A stretch of 64,000 nt of DNA. It comes from Streptomyces sp. 35G-GA-8. Lineage in GTDB: Bacteria; Actinomycetota; Actinomycetes; Streptomycetales; Streptomycetaceae. The notes beneath the pieces are model-generated. The model worked only from the letters and a program-made list of their open reading frames with translations. It had not been told where the DNA came from and made no database searches. This document shows positions 50,206-60,559 of the stretch, one piece after another. The stretch is from assembly GCF_023534745.1 (NCBI RefSeq), contig NZ_JAMHJQ010000002.1, positions 319,761 through 383,760 of the forward strand, written 5' to 3'. The position numbers and the translations under genes are program-made. Each line of letters begins with the position of its first letter. Within the stretch, counting starts at the first letter, position 1.

Positions 50206-51759
50206 TCACAGCCAGCCCAGCTGCCACAGCCGCCAGATCCCGGTCCCGTCCGACAGATACTGCGCACCCGTGACATCACCGCTGCTCAGTACGTAGTCCT
50301 TCTTCTGCCACAGCGGCACCACCGGCACATCCTCGGCCACCACCTTCTGGATGGACCTGAAGTCCTGCGAGGCCCGGGCGCGTTCGCCGTACTGCTGCGT
50401 GGACTCGATCAGCCGGTCGACACGGTCGCTCACGTACCCCGTGCGCAGCGTGGAGTCCCGGCCGACCAGCGGCTGGATGAAGTTGTCCGGGTCCGGGAAG
50501 TCCGGGAGCCAGCCGACGGTGTACGCGTCGTACTGCCCGCTGGTGTAGCCCTTCTGGAAGGCCGTCCACTCCCGCTCCACGATCTTCACCTTGAACAGCC
50601 CGGTGGCCTCCAGCTGCTTGCGCAGCTCTGTCGCCTCCGGCGCGGCCGAGCCGCCGTCCGCGTGCGCGAGCGTGAAGGTCACCGGGGTCTCCACGCCCGC
50701 GTCCGACAGCAGTTCCCTGGCCCGCTTCACGTCCGGCTCCGGGTAGGTGTCGAAGAACGGCGTGGTGTGCGAGGTGATGCCCTGCGGGATGAGCGAGTAG
50801 AGCGGATCGACCGTCGAGGCATAGACATTGAAGGCGATCTTGGACCGGTCGACGATCGCGGCGACCGCCCGGCGTACCGCCTTGTCGGCCATCGCCGATC
50901 CCTCGCGCACATTGAAGACGAGGTTGCGGATCTCCGCGCTGTCGGCCTCGTTCATCCGGATGTCGTCCTTGCTCGCGTCCAGCCCGGCGATCAGCGACGG
51001 CGGCAGCTGGCGGTGTGTGACATCGACCGTACGGGCCTTCCAGGCGGCGGCCAGCTCGGTGGACTTCTTGAAGTAGGTGATGTCCACCGGCCCGCCGAGC
51101 GCCGCGATCGCGCCCCGATACCGCGGGTTGGGCTCCAGCCGCGCCGAGGAGCCCGGCGCGTACGACTTCAGGACGTACGGCCCCGAGCCGTCGGTCACCG
51201 GGTCCGTGCGCAGCCCGTTCGCCGGGTAGCGGGTGTGGTCGACGATCGCGCCCGCTCCGGTGGCGACCTTCAGCGGGAACGTCGCGTCACGGGAGTCGAG
51301 GTGGAAGGTGACGGTCAGACCGTCCGCCTCGACCGACTTGAGCGTGGCGAAGAGGGACCCCGGACCGACGTCCGACTTGATGGCGAGCACACGGTCGAAG
51401 GAGTACTTGACGTCCTCTGCCGTGATCTTGTTGCCATTGGAGAACTGGAGATCGTCCCGCAACTCGCAGCGATAGGTCTGGAGTTCGGTCCCGACGAAAC
51501 CGCAGGTGCGGGCGGCGTCCGGAACCGGCGTGACCGAACTGGGTTTGAACGTCAGCAGTGATTGGTAAATGTTGCTGAACAGCGCCCAGGATCCGGCGTC
51601 GTACGCGCCGGCCGGATCGAGCGAGGTGACCACGTCGGTCGTACCGACGGTGATCGCTTTCTGCTCGGTGTCGCGGGAGGGAAGCAGCTGCCAGCCGCCC
51701 ACCCCCGCAATCACCAGCACAAGAGATGTGATGAGTATCCGAAGACGGATCGGCCGCAT
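50206..51759 (-). CDS. ABC transporter solute-binding protein (SBP_bac_5)
   Basis: 517 residues. An N-terminal hydrophobic segment (LRILITSLVLVIAGVGGWQLLP) has no lipobox, so it is an uncleaved anchor or signal. The body has the type 5 binding fold of oligopeptide-binding proteins: SLDPAGAYDAGSWALFSNIYQSLL, LRDDLQFSNGNKITAEDVKYSFDRVL and AVRRAVAAIVDRSKI-like residues. The permeases and ATPase are not adjacent, so it is an orphan binding protein. GAGGGG precedes ATG 51759. Confidence 0.88.
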   Translation of the reverse strand: MRPIRLRILITSLVLVIAGVGGWQLLPSRDTEQKAITVGTTDVVTSLDPAGAYDAGSWALFSNIYQSLLTFKPSSVTPVPDAARTCGFVGTELQTYRCELRDDLQFSNGNKITAEDVKYSFDRVLAIKSDVGPGSLFATLKSVEADGLTVTFHLDSRDATFPLKVATGAGAIVDHTRYPANGLRTDPVTDGSGPYVLKSYAPGSSARLEPNPRYRGAIAALGGPVDITYFKKSTELAAAWKARTVDVTHRQLPPSLIAGLDASKDDIRMNEADSAEIRNLVFNVREGSAMADKAVRRAVAAIVDRSKIAFNVYASTVDPLYSLIPQGITSHTTPFFDTYPEPDVKRARELLSDAGVETPVTFTLAHADGGSAAPEATELRKQLEATGLFKVKIVEREWTAFQKGYTSGQYDAYTVGWLPDFPDPDNFIQPLVGRDSTLRTGYVSDRVDRLIESTQQYGERARASQDFRSIQKVVAEDVPVVPLWQKKDYVLSSGDVTGAQYLSDGTGIWRLWQLGWL

Positions 51760-51922
51760 GTGCAGTGCCCCTCTATCACGCCCACCCCTGACCGTGATGG
51801 CGCTCACCCAACCACACGGCATCCGCCGGCGGAAGAGAAACCACGGGCCTCACAGGCAACGGTCGTGTTAAGTGTGCCGGGACAGGCGCGGGACAGGCCC
51901 CAGGGCCTGTCCCGGCCGGGCT

Positions 51923-53347
51923 TCAGGCGCTCCGCGAGGCCAGTTGCACGATGGTGATGTCGGAGGGGGCACCGACCCTGACCGGCGGGCCCCAGGCGCC
52001 CGCGCCGCGCGACACATACAGCTGGGTGTCGCCGTACCGCTCCAGACCGGCCACGGTCGGATTGGCCAGACCCGCGAGAAGGTTGCCCGGCCACAGCTGG
52101 CCGCCGTGGGTGTGTCCGGAGAGCTGGAGGTCGACGCCGTAGCGCACGGCGTCGTCGATGACGACGGGCTGGTGGGCGAGGAGTACGGACGCCCTGGCCC
52201 GGTCGCGGTCGTCGAGCGCCTTCGCGAAGTCGGGGCCCGCGCCCTCGCTCTCGCCCGCGACGTCGTTGACCCCGGCGAGATCGAAGCCGGGGATCTCCAC
52301 CCGCTCGTTCTCCAGCGGCCGGAGGCCCAGTTCACGGACGTGGTCGACCCAGGCGTCCGCGCCCGAGAAGTACTCGTGGTTGCCGGTCACGAAGAACGAG
52401 CCGTGCCGGGCCTTCAGACCGGCCAGGGGCTCGGCCGCCGGGCCCAGGTCCTGGACGCTGCCGTCCACCAGGTCACCGACGACGGCGATCAGATCGGGCT
52501 GGGCGGAGTTGATGGTGTCCACGATGCGCTGGGTGTGGCCGCGGCCCAGGATCGGTCCGAGGTGGATGTCGCTGACGACGGCGATACGGAAGCCATGGGC
52601 GCCGCGCGGCAGCTTGGCGAGCGGGACGGTGACGCGCTTGACGCGGGGGCCGCGCAGGACGCCGTACGTGCCGTATCCGACGGTCGCGAGCGCGGCGGTG
52701 GCGGCCGCGCCGCCGACGACACGGGAGACGAACAGGCGGCGGGAGGGCGCGAGGTCGGGCGCGGGGTCGGGCGCGGTGGATGCGGTGGATGCGGTGGATG
52801 CGGTGGCCGGCGGTTCCGACGGATCCGAACCGCCGTCGGATATGCCCGTACCAGGACCCGCCGCAGGACTCGTGCCGGAACCCGCAGCAGGACTCGTACC
52901 GGCTCCCGGGCCCGAACCCGGGCCCGTGTCCGCACCGGCGCCCACCGGCGTACGTGCGACGGCCTGCGCCCCTGCCTGCGCCTGCGTCTCCGCCCCCGCC
53001 GGGACCTCAGCCCCGGCCGACGCGTCCCGGCGCTCCAGCAGCCGCCGCAGCAGCGGCCGTACGGCCTCGCCCACCAGCAGCGCGAGCAGCAGGTAGAGCA
53101 GCGCCGCCAGCCACAGAAAGCCCGGCCAGGCCAGCATCTGCTGCGCCAGGAACGGCATCCCCGAGCGCCCCGAGACCACGGCGCCGACCGACAGTAACGG
53201 CAGCACGACCACGGCGACGGTGCCCAGCCGCCGGGCGAGGCCGCCTGGGCTGGTCGTGTCGCGCACCAGGCGCCGCCAGAGGTACCAGTGCGCCCCTGCC
53301 ACCAGCGATACGGCGGCGAGCGCCCCCAGAACGATCACGACGACCAC
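51923..53347 (-). CDS. Membrane-anchored metallophosphoesterase
   Basis: 474 residues. Three to four helices at the N-terminus and a low-complexity Ala/Gly/Pro/Thr stretch precede a calcineurin-like phosphoesterase domain with all motifs: VVSDIHLGPILGRGH, VGDLVDG, GNHEYFSG, LAHQPVVID and SGHTHGGQLWPG. It resembles YkuE/YaeI-type outer-face enzymes that act on lipid or nucleotide phosphodiesters. GTG at 53347 gives the first helix at once. It is followed on the minus strand by no partner gene. Confidence 0.88.
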   Translation of the reverse strand: MVVVIVLGALAAVSLVAGAHWYLWRRLVRDTTSPGGLARRLGTVAVVVLPLLSVGAVVSGRSGMPFLAQQMLAWPGFLWLAALLYLLLALLVGEAVRPLLRRLLERRDASAGAEVPAGAETQAQAGAQAVARTPVGAGADTGPGSGPGAGTSPAAGSGTSPAAGPGTGISDGGSDPSEPPATASTASTASTAPDPAPDLAPSRRLFVSRVVGGAAATAALATVGYGTYGVLRGPRVKRVTVPLAKLPRGAHGFRIAVVSDIHLGPILGRGHTQRIVDTINSAQPDLIAVVGDLVDGSVQDLGPAAEPLAGLKARHGSFFVTGNHEYFSGADAWVDHVRELGLRPLENERVEIPGFDLAGVNDVAGESEGAGPDFAKALDDRDRARASVLLAHQPVVIDDAVRYGVDLQLSGHTHGGQLWPGNLLAGLANPTVAGLERYGDTQLYVSRGAGAWGPPVRVGAPSDITIVQLASRSA

Positions 53348-53358
53348 GAACAGGCCCC

Positions 53359-53625
53359 TTATCCCAGTTTTTCACGGTGTTCGCGCTGTTCGCTCCGGAG
53401 CGCGCGCACACTACGGAACCCGATGACGCCAACGGCCGTCCCCAGAAGAAAGGACACGATGGCGAGCGTCAGGTGCACCCAGAAGTACCCCGTCGGATCA
53501 CCGGCGTCGTCGAACGCGAGTCCGCTGCCGTCCTGCCACAGGTTCTTGACGAAAGTGATCCAGATGAACCAGCTCCACACCCCGAACGCGAGCAGGAACC
53601 AGGACACGGGGCGGTTGAGCTTCAT
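53359..53625 (-). CDS. Small two-helix membrane protein
   Basis: 88 residues. Two membrane helices (PVSWFLLAFGVWSWFIWITFV and FWVHLTLAIVSFLLGTAVGVIGF) flank an outer loop DGSGLAFDDAGDPTG. A basic tail (RALRSEQREHREK) follows. Twelve bp separate its stop from the start of the metallophosphoesterase, so they may be one transcript. Next to it, divergently, is the D-alanyl-D-alanine carboxypeptidase; the conserved neighbourhood hints at an envelope role. Confidence 0.75.
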   Translation of the reverse strand: MKLNRPVSWFLLAFGVWSWFIWITFVKNLWQDGSGLAFDDAGDPTGYFWVHLTLAIVSFLLGTAVGVIGFRSVRALRSEQREHREKLG

Positions 53626-53788
53626 GGATTCAGTATCACCGGCGCGTTCCAGGCGGCAGCAGCCGGGTCCGGAGGGCGGACGGCCGGGCCTGCACACGAT
53701 GCGGTCATCCGCTACGCACACGCCGGTAATGGGTCCGATCAGCCCACCCGGGTCGGCACCGGGGTCCGCGCCATGTACGTTTTCGATC

Positions 53789-55087
53789 GTGTCCGCTTTG
53801 AAAAAGACCGCCTTGACGGTCATCGCCGCCGCATTGCTTCCCGTGATGACCGCCGCCCCCGCGTCGGCCGACGGCAAGGTCGACGGGCCCGACAACAACA
53901 ACCAGCCGAAGCCGCCCGTCTCCATGTCCACGGTCGGCGGGGCCAAGCTCGGCCGGGCGGGTACGCAGGTGAACCTCGGCGCCGGCGCGCCCGTTCTGCC
54001 CAAGCAGCTGAGCGGCCGGTCCTGGATCGTCGCGGACGCCGAGTCGGGCGCGGTACTGGCGTCGCACAACGCCCACTGGCGGCTCCCGCCGGCCTCCACC
54101 CTCAAGATGCTCTTCGCGGACACGGTGCTGCCCAAGCTGCCCAAGGACCAGGTGTACAAGGTCGCGCCCACCGATCTCGCGGGGGTGGGCGCGGGCAGCA
54201 GCCTGGTCGGCGTCAAGGAGAACCTCAAGTACTCCGTCCACGATCTGTGGCTGGGGGTCTTCCTGCGCTCCGGCAATGACGCCGTCCATGTGCTCTCCGA
54301 GATGAACGGCGGGGTGCCCAAGACCGTCAAGGACATGCAGAAGCACGCCGAAGAGCTCCAGGCACTGGACACGCAGGTCGTCACCCCCGACGGCTACGAC
54401 GAGAAGAACCAGGTCTCCAGCGCCTACGACCTCACCCTGATCGCCCGCTCCGGACTCCAGAAGAAGGACTTCCGGGAGTACTGCGCGACCGTGACGGCCA
54501 AGTTCCCCGGCGACGTGAAGCAGACGAAGGAGGGCGAGAAGGTCGAGAAGGACAAGAACGGCGACCCCAAGCGCGACTCCTTCGAGATCCAGAACACCAA
54601 CCGGCTGCTGACCGGCGCCCCCGGCGTCGCCACGTACAAGGGCATCGCCGGTGTGAAGAACGGCAACACCACCCACGCCGGCGCGACCTTCACCGGGGTC
54701 GCCGAGCGCGACGGCCGGGTGCTGCTGGTCACCGTCATGAACCCGTCCTCCACGGAGGGCCAGGCGGTCTACCAGGAGGCGGCGCGGCTGCTGGACTGGG
54801 GCTTCTCGGCGGCCGGGAAGGTGACTCCGGTCGGTGAGCTGGTGCCGCCCAAGTCCGCCCGTCTGAAGGCCTCTCCGAACCCCACCGCCGTGGGAGCGGA
54901 CTCGGCCGGGGTCGGCGTGGCCACCGAGCCCGCCAAGTTCGCGGCCACCAACGGCGAGGGCACGGGTGGCGTCGGGACGGCTCTCGCCGTCGTGGGCGGG
55001 GTGCTGGTCGTACTGGGAGGCGCGGTGTTCCTGGTCAACCGGCGCTGGCCGCTGCCCGACCTGGTCCGTCGCCGCCCGCGCGAGTAG
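53789..55087 (+). CDS. D-alanyl-D-alanine carboxypeptidase (DacC-like)
   Basis: 432 residues. Signal peptide (cleavage near PASA-DG), then a low-molecular-weight penicillin-binding fold: S-x-x-K is PASTLKML (Ser103, Lys106), SGND is the second motif, and the third motif is KNG rather than KTG (GVKNGNTTHAG). A C-terminal helix (LAVVGGVLVVLGGAVFLV) anchors it outside the membrane. It trims the terminal D-Ala of peptidoglycan stems. GTG at 53789 has TACGTT as a -10 seven bases upstream. The end overlaps the next gene on the other strand. Confidence 0.88.
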   Translation: MSALKKTALTVIAAALLPVMTAAPASADGKVDGPDNNNQPKPPVSMSTVGGAKLGRAGTQVNLGAGAPVLPKQLSGRSWIVADAESGAVLASHNAHWRLPPASTLKMLFADTVLPKLPKDQVYKVAPTDLAGVGAGSSLVGVKENLKYSVHDLWLGVFLRSGNDAVHVLSEMNGGVPKTVKDMQKHAEELQALDTQVVTPDGYDEKNQVSSAYDLTLIARSGLQKKDFREYCATVTAKFPGDVKQTKEGEKVEKDKNGDPKRDSFEIQNTNRLLTGAPGVATYKGIAGVKNGNTTHAGATFTGVAERDGRVLLVTVMNPSSTEGQAVYQEAARLLDWGFSAAGKVTPVGELVPPKSARLKASPNPTAVGADSAGVGVATEPAKFAATNGEGTGGVGTALAVVGGVLVVLGGAVFLVNRRWPLPDLVRRRPRE

Positions 55088-56033
55088 AACCGGCGGCGCG
55101 GTTGCCGCTGCCGTCGCCGTCGCCGCTGCCGTTGTCCCGCAGCGGCTCGATCTCCGGCCCGGCATCGGCCTCGTCCTCGTCCGTTTTGCTACGGGTCGCC
55201 GTCCAGGCGGCGCAGAACAGCAGCAGCTTCGCCGTGAAGTTGATCCACAGCAGCAGCGCGACGGGCACCCCGAACGCGCCGTACATGCTCTTCGCCGCCA
55301 CGCCCCGCATATAGCCGCCGAGCAGCAGCTTGAGCAGTTCGAAGCCGACGGCGCCGATGAGAGCGGCGACGACGAGCCGGCGGCGCGGGGGATGGACGCG
55401 GGGCAGCAGCGTCAGTACGTACAGCAGCAACAGGAAGTCGGCGAGGATCGCCACGGCGAGGGCGGCCACCTGGAGCAGGACGCCGCCCGCGCCGTTCTCG
55501 GGGATGCCCAGCCGCTCGGCGGTCCAGCCGACGGCGGTCGAGCCGAAGCCCGAGGCCCCGAGCGAGGCCAGCCCGACCGCCCCCAGACCGACGAGCGCCA
55601 CCGCGTCCTTGCCCTTGAGCAGGAACGGATTGCCCTCTTTCGTGTCGTCCAGCTCCCAGACGGCGCGCAGACACTCCCGCATGGAGCCGACCCAGCCGAT
55701 CCCGGTGAGGAGCAGCACCGCACCGGCCACCACCCCGACCGTGCCCGCGTTGGCCACCAGACCGCTGATGTCCAGCTGTTGGGAGATACCGGGGACCTGC
55801 TGCGCGATGCTGTTCTGGAGCCGGTCCAACTGGCCCCGGCTGAGCAGCGCGGCGCCGATCGCGGCGCCCACGGTGATCAGCGGGAAGAGCGCGATAAAGC
55901 TGATGAACGTGATGGCGGCGGCCAGCCGTGTCCAGTGGACGCGGTCGAGCGTTTCGTACGAACGCCAGGCGTGCGTCCGCATCAGCCTGGCCACGAACGG
56001 GCCGACGAGGGGCAGTTTCTTCAGCCAGTCCAT
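55035..56033 (-). CDS. YihY/BrkB-family inner-membrane protein
   Basis: 332 residues and five to six membrane helices. The signature RLAAAITFISFIALFPLITV and SYMRG/LLLWINFTAKLLLFCAAW-like C-terminal helix identify the YihY/BrkB family. A cytoplasmic tail of about 60 residues (KTDEDEADAGPE, GSGDGDGSG) follows. The role of the family is unclear (it was once misnamed RNase BN). Its 3-prime end overlaps the DacC-like gene by 53 bp, convergently. Confidence 0.85.
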   Translation of the reverse strand: MDWLKKLPLVGPFVARLMRTHAWRSYETLDRVHWTRLAAAITFISFIALFPLITVGAAIGAALLSRGQLDRLQNSIAQQVPGISQQLDISGLVANAGTVGVVAGAVLLLTGIGWVGSMRECLRAVWELDDTKEGNPFLLKGKDAVALVGLGAVGLASLGASGFGSTAVGWTAERLGIPENGAGGVLLQVAALAVAILADFLLLLYVLTLLPRVHPPRRRLVVAALIGAVGFELLKLLLGGYMRGVAAKSMYGAFGVPVALLLWINFTAKLLLFCAAWTATRSKTDEDEADAGPEIEPLRDNGSGDGDGSGNRAAGSTRAGGDGPGRAAASAG

Positions 56034-56242
56034 GAACGACGTGTACCCCCTGATCGGAAAACAAGCGCCAGCTTCGCGACAAAGCCCGCAAAGAATGCAG
56101 TATGGGGCGATACGGTCATTTCACCTCGGACCTGTCGCGCCGCCTGTCGCCGCACCCGCAAGCGGCAACTGCCTGTTCGCACTGCTGCTCTGCTGCCCCC
56201 TCCCCCTCCCCCCTCCCCCCACCCCCTGAGGAGCGATTCACG

Positions 56243-56998
56243 ATGAAGGACGCCTTCGGCACCCCTCGGTCCCTGCTCATCCTCGGCGGTACGTCGGAGA
56301 TCGGACTCGCCACCGCGCGCCGGCTGATCGCCCGCCGTGCCCGTACGGTCTGGCTGGCGGGCCGCCCCTCCCCCGCCCTGGACACCGCCGCCGACGGGCT
56401 GCGGGCCCTGGGCGCGGACGTCCGTACCGTCGCCTTCGACGCCCTGGACCCGGGCTCGCACCTGGAAGTGCTCGGCAAGGTCTTCGCGGAGGGCGCCATC
56501 GACATGGTGCTGCTCGCCTTCGGGGTCCTCGGCGACCAGGCGCACGACGAGGCGGACCCGCTCGCGGCGGTACGGGTGGCGCAGACCAACTACACCGGCG
56601 CGGTCTCGGCGGGGCTGGTGTGCGCGGGCGCGATGCAGACGCAGGGGCACGGTTCGCTGGTGGTGCTGTCGTCGGTGGCCGGCGAGCGGGCCCGGCGCGC
56701 GGACTTCATCTATGGGTCGAGCAAGGCGGGCCTGGACGCGTTCGCGCAGGGGCTGGGGGACGCCATGTGCGGCACGGGGGTGCGGATCATGGTCGTACGG
56801 CCCGGCCTCGTTCGGCCGAGGACGGCGGCCGCCCGGCCGGAAACGCCGCTGGCCACCACCCCGGAGGCGGTCGCGACGGCCATCGAGCTGGGTCTGCGAC
56901 GGCACTCGGAGACCGTGTGGGTGCCGGGGGCGCTACGGGTGGTGATGGCGGCGGTGCGCCATCTGCCGCGCCCGCTGTTCCGCAGGCTGCCCGTCTGA
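56243..56998 (+). CDS. Short-chain dehydrogenase (DprE2-like)
   Basis: 251 residues. The cofactor-binding LILGGTSEIGLATARRL, the active-site YGSSKAGLDAF (Tyr and Lys) and the C-terminal helix after RAAARPETP-like residues match the DprE2 subfamily of SDRs that reduces decaprenylphosphoryl-2-keto-erythro-pentose to the arabinose donor. The DprE1 oxidase is not in the window. ATG at 56243 follows GAGGAG. Confidence 0.82.
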   Translation: MKDAFGTPRSLLILGGTSEIGLATARRLIARRARTVWLAGRPSPALDTAADGLRALGADVRTVAFDALDPGSHLEVLGKVFAEGAIDMVLLAFGVLGDQAHDEADPLAAVRVAQTNYTGAVSAGLVCAGAMQTQGHGSLVVLSSVAGERARRADFIYGSSKAGLDAFAQGLGDAMCGTGVRIMVVRPGLVRPRTAAARPETPLATTPEAVATAIELGLRRHSETVWVPGALRVVMAAVRHLPRPLFRRLPV

Positions 56999-57076
56999 GC
57001 CGACGGGCGGCGGGAGGGGAAGGCGATGGGCCGGGGGCGGCCGGGCAGCGGGAGAGCGAGGCCGGGAGGGCGGGGC

Positions 57077-57664
57077 TCAGCGCAGGGAGGTCGGCCGGTC
57101 GACCGGGGTGGTCTGCGGGGGCAACCCCGAGATCTCCGCGCCACCGCCGAACGCGTACTCCTGGAGCTTGCGCCATACGGCGTCCGCGCCCTGCTCGTAC
57201 AGCGCGAAGGAGGTGCAGCTCCAGGCCGCGCCGTACTCGGACAGCTCCTCGTAGGCCCGGTCCATCGCCTCCTCGGCGATGCCGTGCGCCACCGTCACAT
57301 GGGGGTGGTACGGAAACTGCAGCTCGCGGACGAGCGGGCCCGAGGAGTCCCTGACGCGCTTCTGGAGCCAGGTGCAGGCCGACGCGCCCTCGACCACCTG
57401 GATGTAGACCACCGGCGAGAGCGGGCGGAACGTACCGGTGCCGGACAGCCTCATCGGGAACGGCCTGCCGGCCGACGCGACGGCGGCGAGATGCGCCTCG
57501 ATCGCGGGCAGCGCCGACGCGTCGACCTCGGTGGGCGGCAGCAGCGTGACATGCGTGGGAATGCCGTGCGCGGCGGGATCACCGAAGCCCGCACGCCGGT
57601 CCTGGATCAGGCTGCCGTACGGCTCCGGGACCGCGATCGAAACGCCGAGCGTTACGGTCCCCAC
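57077..57664 (-). CDS. 2H phosphoesterase (2-5 RNA ligase-like)
   Basis: 195 residues with the two His-x-Thr motifs of the 2H superfamily: PTHVTLLPP and YHPHVTVAHG. The protein covers the standard single domain. Members act on 2-prime/3-prime cyclic phosphodiesters or RNA ends; this one is unassigned. GTG at 57664 is favoured by GAGGAG six bases upstream, although ATG at 57691 is in frame. Confidence 0.8.
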   Translation of the reverse strand: MGTVTLGVSIAVPEPYGSLIQDRRAGFGDPAAHGIPTHVTLLPPTEVDASALPAIEAHLAAVASAGRPFPMRLSGTGTFRPLSPVVYIQVVEGASACTWLQKRVRDSSGPLVRELQFPYHPHVTVAHGIAEEAMDRAYEELSEYGAAWSCTSFALYEQGADAVWRKLQEYAFGGGAEISGLPPQTTPVDRPTSLR

Positions 57665-57920
57665 ATCGATCTCCTCAGTCCCGTGGTCCATGTGTCGATG
57701 GTCTGTGTCTTCGCCGCCGCTCGCCAGTGTGACGGTCGCACCGCCCGGCCCGCCAGCGGCGACCCGAGCGGTGCGACGCGGTGGCGTTCCGGGCCGGCGC
57801 ACCCCACTGACCTCCGGTGTCTTCGCTCCGGGCCGCCCTCTGCGCCGGTGCGCCGCCGGTGCGCCACCGATGCTCCTCGGTACCGCGCCAGTACTCCGTC
57901 GGTGCGTGGCCCGTACTCCG

Positions 57921-59251
<1,331 letters not shown>

Positions 59252-60457
59252 GTGTCGACAACGGAGAGCGCCATCGCCTCGGCGGAGGCCCACAGCGCGC
59301 ACAACTACCACCCGCTGCCCATCGTGGTCGCCTCGGCGGACGGCGCCTGGATGACCGATGTCGAGGGGCGGCGCTTCCTCGACATGCTCGCCGGGTACTC
59401 GGCGCTCAATTTCGGCCATGGCAACAGAAGGCTCATCGACGCCGCGAAGGCGCAGCTGGAGAGGGTGACGCTCACCTCTCGCGCGTTCCACCACGACCGG
59501 TTCGCCGACTTCTGTACACAGCTGGCCGAGCTGTGCGGCATGGAGATGGTGCTGCCCATGAACACCGGCGCCGAGGCGGTGGAGACCGCCGTGAAGACCG
59601 CCAGGAAGTGGGGCTACCGGGTCAAGGGCGTGCCGGACGGCATGGCGAAGATCGTCGTGGCGGCCAATAACTTCCACGGCCGTACGACCACGATCATCAG
59701 CTTCTCGACGGACGCGGAGGCGCGGGCGGACTTCGGCCCGTACACGCCCGGCTTCGAGATCGTTCCGTACGGGGATCTCACCGCGATGGACGCGGCGATG
59801 ACCGAGAACACCGTGGCCGTGCTCGTGGAGCCGATCCAGGGCGAGGCCGGGGTCCTGGTGCCGCCTGCGGGCTATCTCGCCGGGGTGCGGGAGCTGACCC
59901 GGCAGCGGAACGTGCTCTTCATCGCGGACGAGATCCAGTCGGGCCTGGGCCGGACGGGGAAGACCTTCGCCTGTGAGCACGAGGGCGTGGTGCCCGACAT
60001 GTATGTCCTCGGCAAGGCGCTGGGCGGCGGGGTGGTGCCGGTGTCGGCGGTGGTGTCCTCGGCCGACGTGCTGGGCGTGTACCGGCCAGGCGAGCACGGC
60101 TCGACCTTCGGCGGCAATCCGCTCGCCTGCGCGGTGGCGCTGGAGGTCATCGCGATGCTGCGGTCGGGCGAGTTCCAGCAGCGCGCGGCGGAGCTGGGTG
60201 ACCATCTCCACCACGAACTGGGCCTGCTGACGGGCGGCGGAGCGGTGGAGGCGGTACGGGGCCGGGGCCTGTGGGCTGGGGTGGACATCGTGCCGTCCCA
60301 CGGGACGGGCCGGGAGATCTCGGAGCGGCTGATGGACCGGGGCGTACTGGTGAAGGACACGCACGGCTCCACGATCCGGATCGCCCCGCCGCTGGTGATC
60401 AGCAAGGAGGACCTGGACTGGGGCCTGGACCAGCTCAGGGCGGTCCTGGCCGACTAG
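59252..60457 (+). CDS. rocD: Ornithine aminotransferase
   Basis: 401 residues, PLP class-III aminotransferase. NTGAEAVETAVKTARKWGY, EPIQGEAGVLVPP, DEIQSGLGRTG and the Schiff-base Lys in LGKALGGGVVP are family signatures, and the C-terminal TFGGNPLACAVALE is typical of ornithine enzymes. It converts ornithine plus 2-oxoglutarate to glutamate semialdehyde plus glutamate. GTG at 59252 follows GGAGAAACCC. The tandem repeats upstream may be regulator sites. Confidence 0.9.
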   Translation: MSTTESAIASAEAHSAHNYHPLPIVVASADGAWMTDVEGRRFLDMLAGYSALNFGHGNRRLIDAAKAQLERVTLTSRAFHHDRFADFCTQLAELCGMEMVLPMNTGAEAVETAVKTARKWGYRVKGVPDGMAKIVVAANNFHGRTTTIISFSTDAEARADFGPYTPGFEIVPYGDLTAMDAAMTENTVAVLVEPIQGEAGVLVPPAGYLAGVRELTRQRNVLFIADEIQSGLGRTGKTFACEHEGVVPDMYVLGKALGGGVVPVSAVVSSADVLGVYRPGEHGSTFGGNPLACAVALEVIAMLRSGEFQQRAAELGDHLHHELGLLTGGGAVEAVRGRGLWAGVDIVPSHGTGREISERLMDRGVLVKDTHGSTIRIAPPLVISKEDLDWGLDQLRAVLAD

Positions 60458-60559
60458 GGCCTGTCCGGTCCCCGGGGCCTGTCCGGTTCCCAGGGTCTTT
60501 CCGGCCCTTGTGTCCGCTCGGGGCGTACCCCGGGCGGACGGGCCTGCCGGACAGGGCGC

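Noticed and set aside
52700-53040. Short repeats in the metallophosphoesterase gene (GCGGTGGAT and CCCGCAGCAGGAC types)
   Set aside because: They lie in frame and encode a Thr-Ala-Ser and Gly-Thr-Ser-Pro linker; ordinary low-complexity coding sequence.
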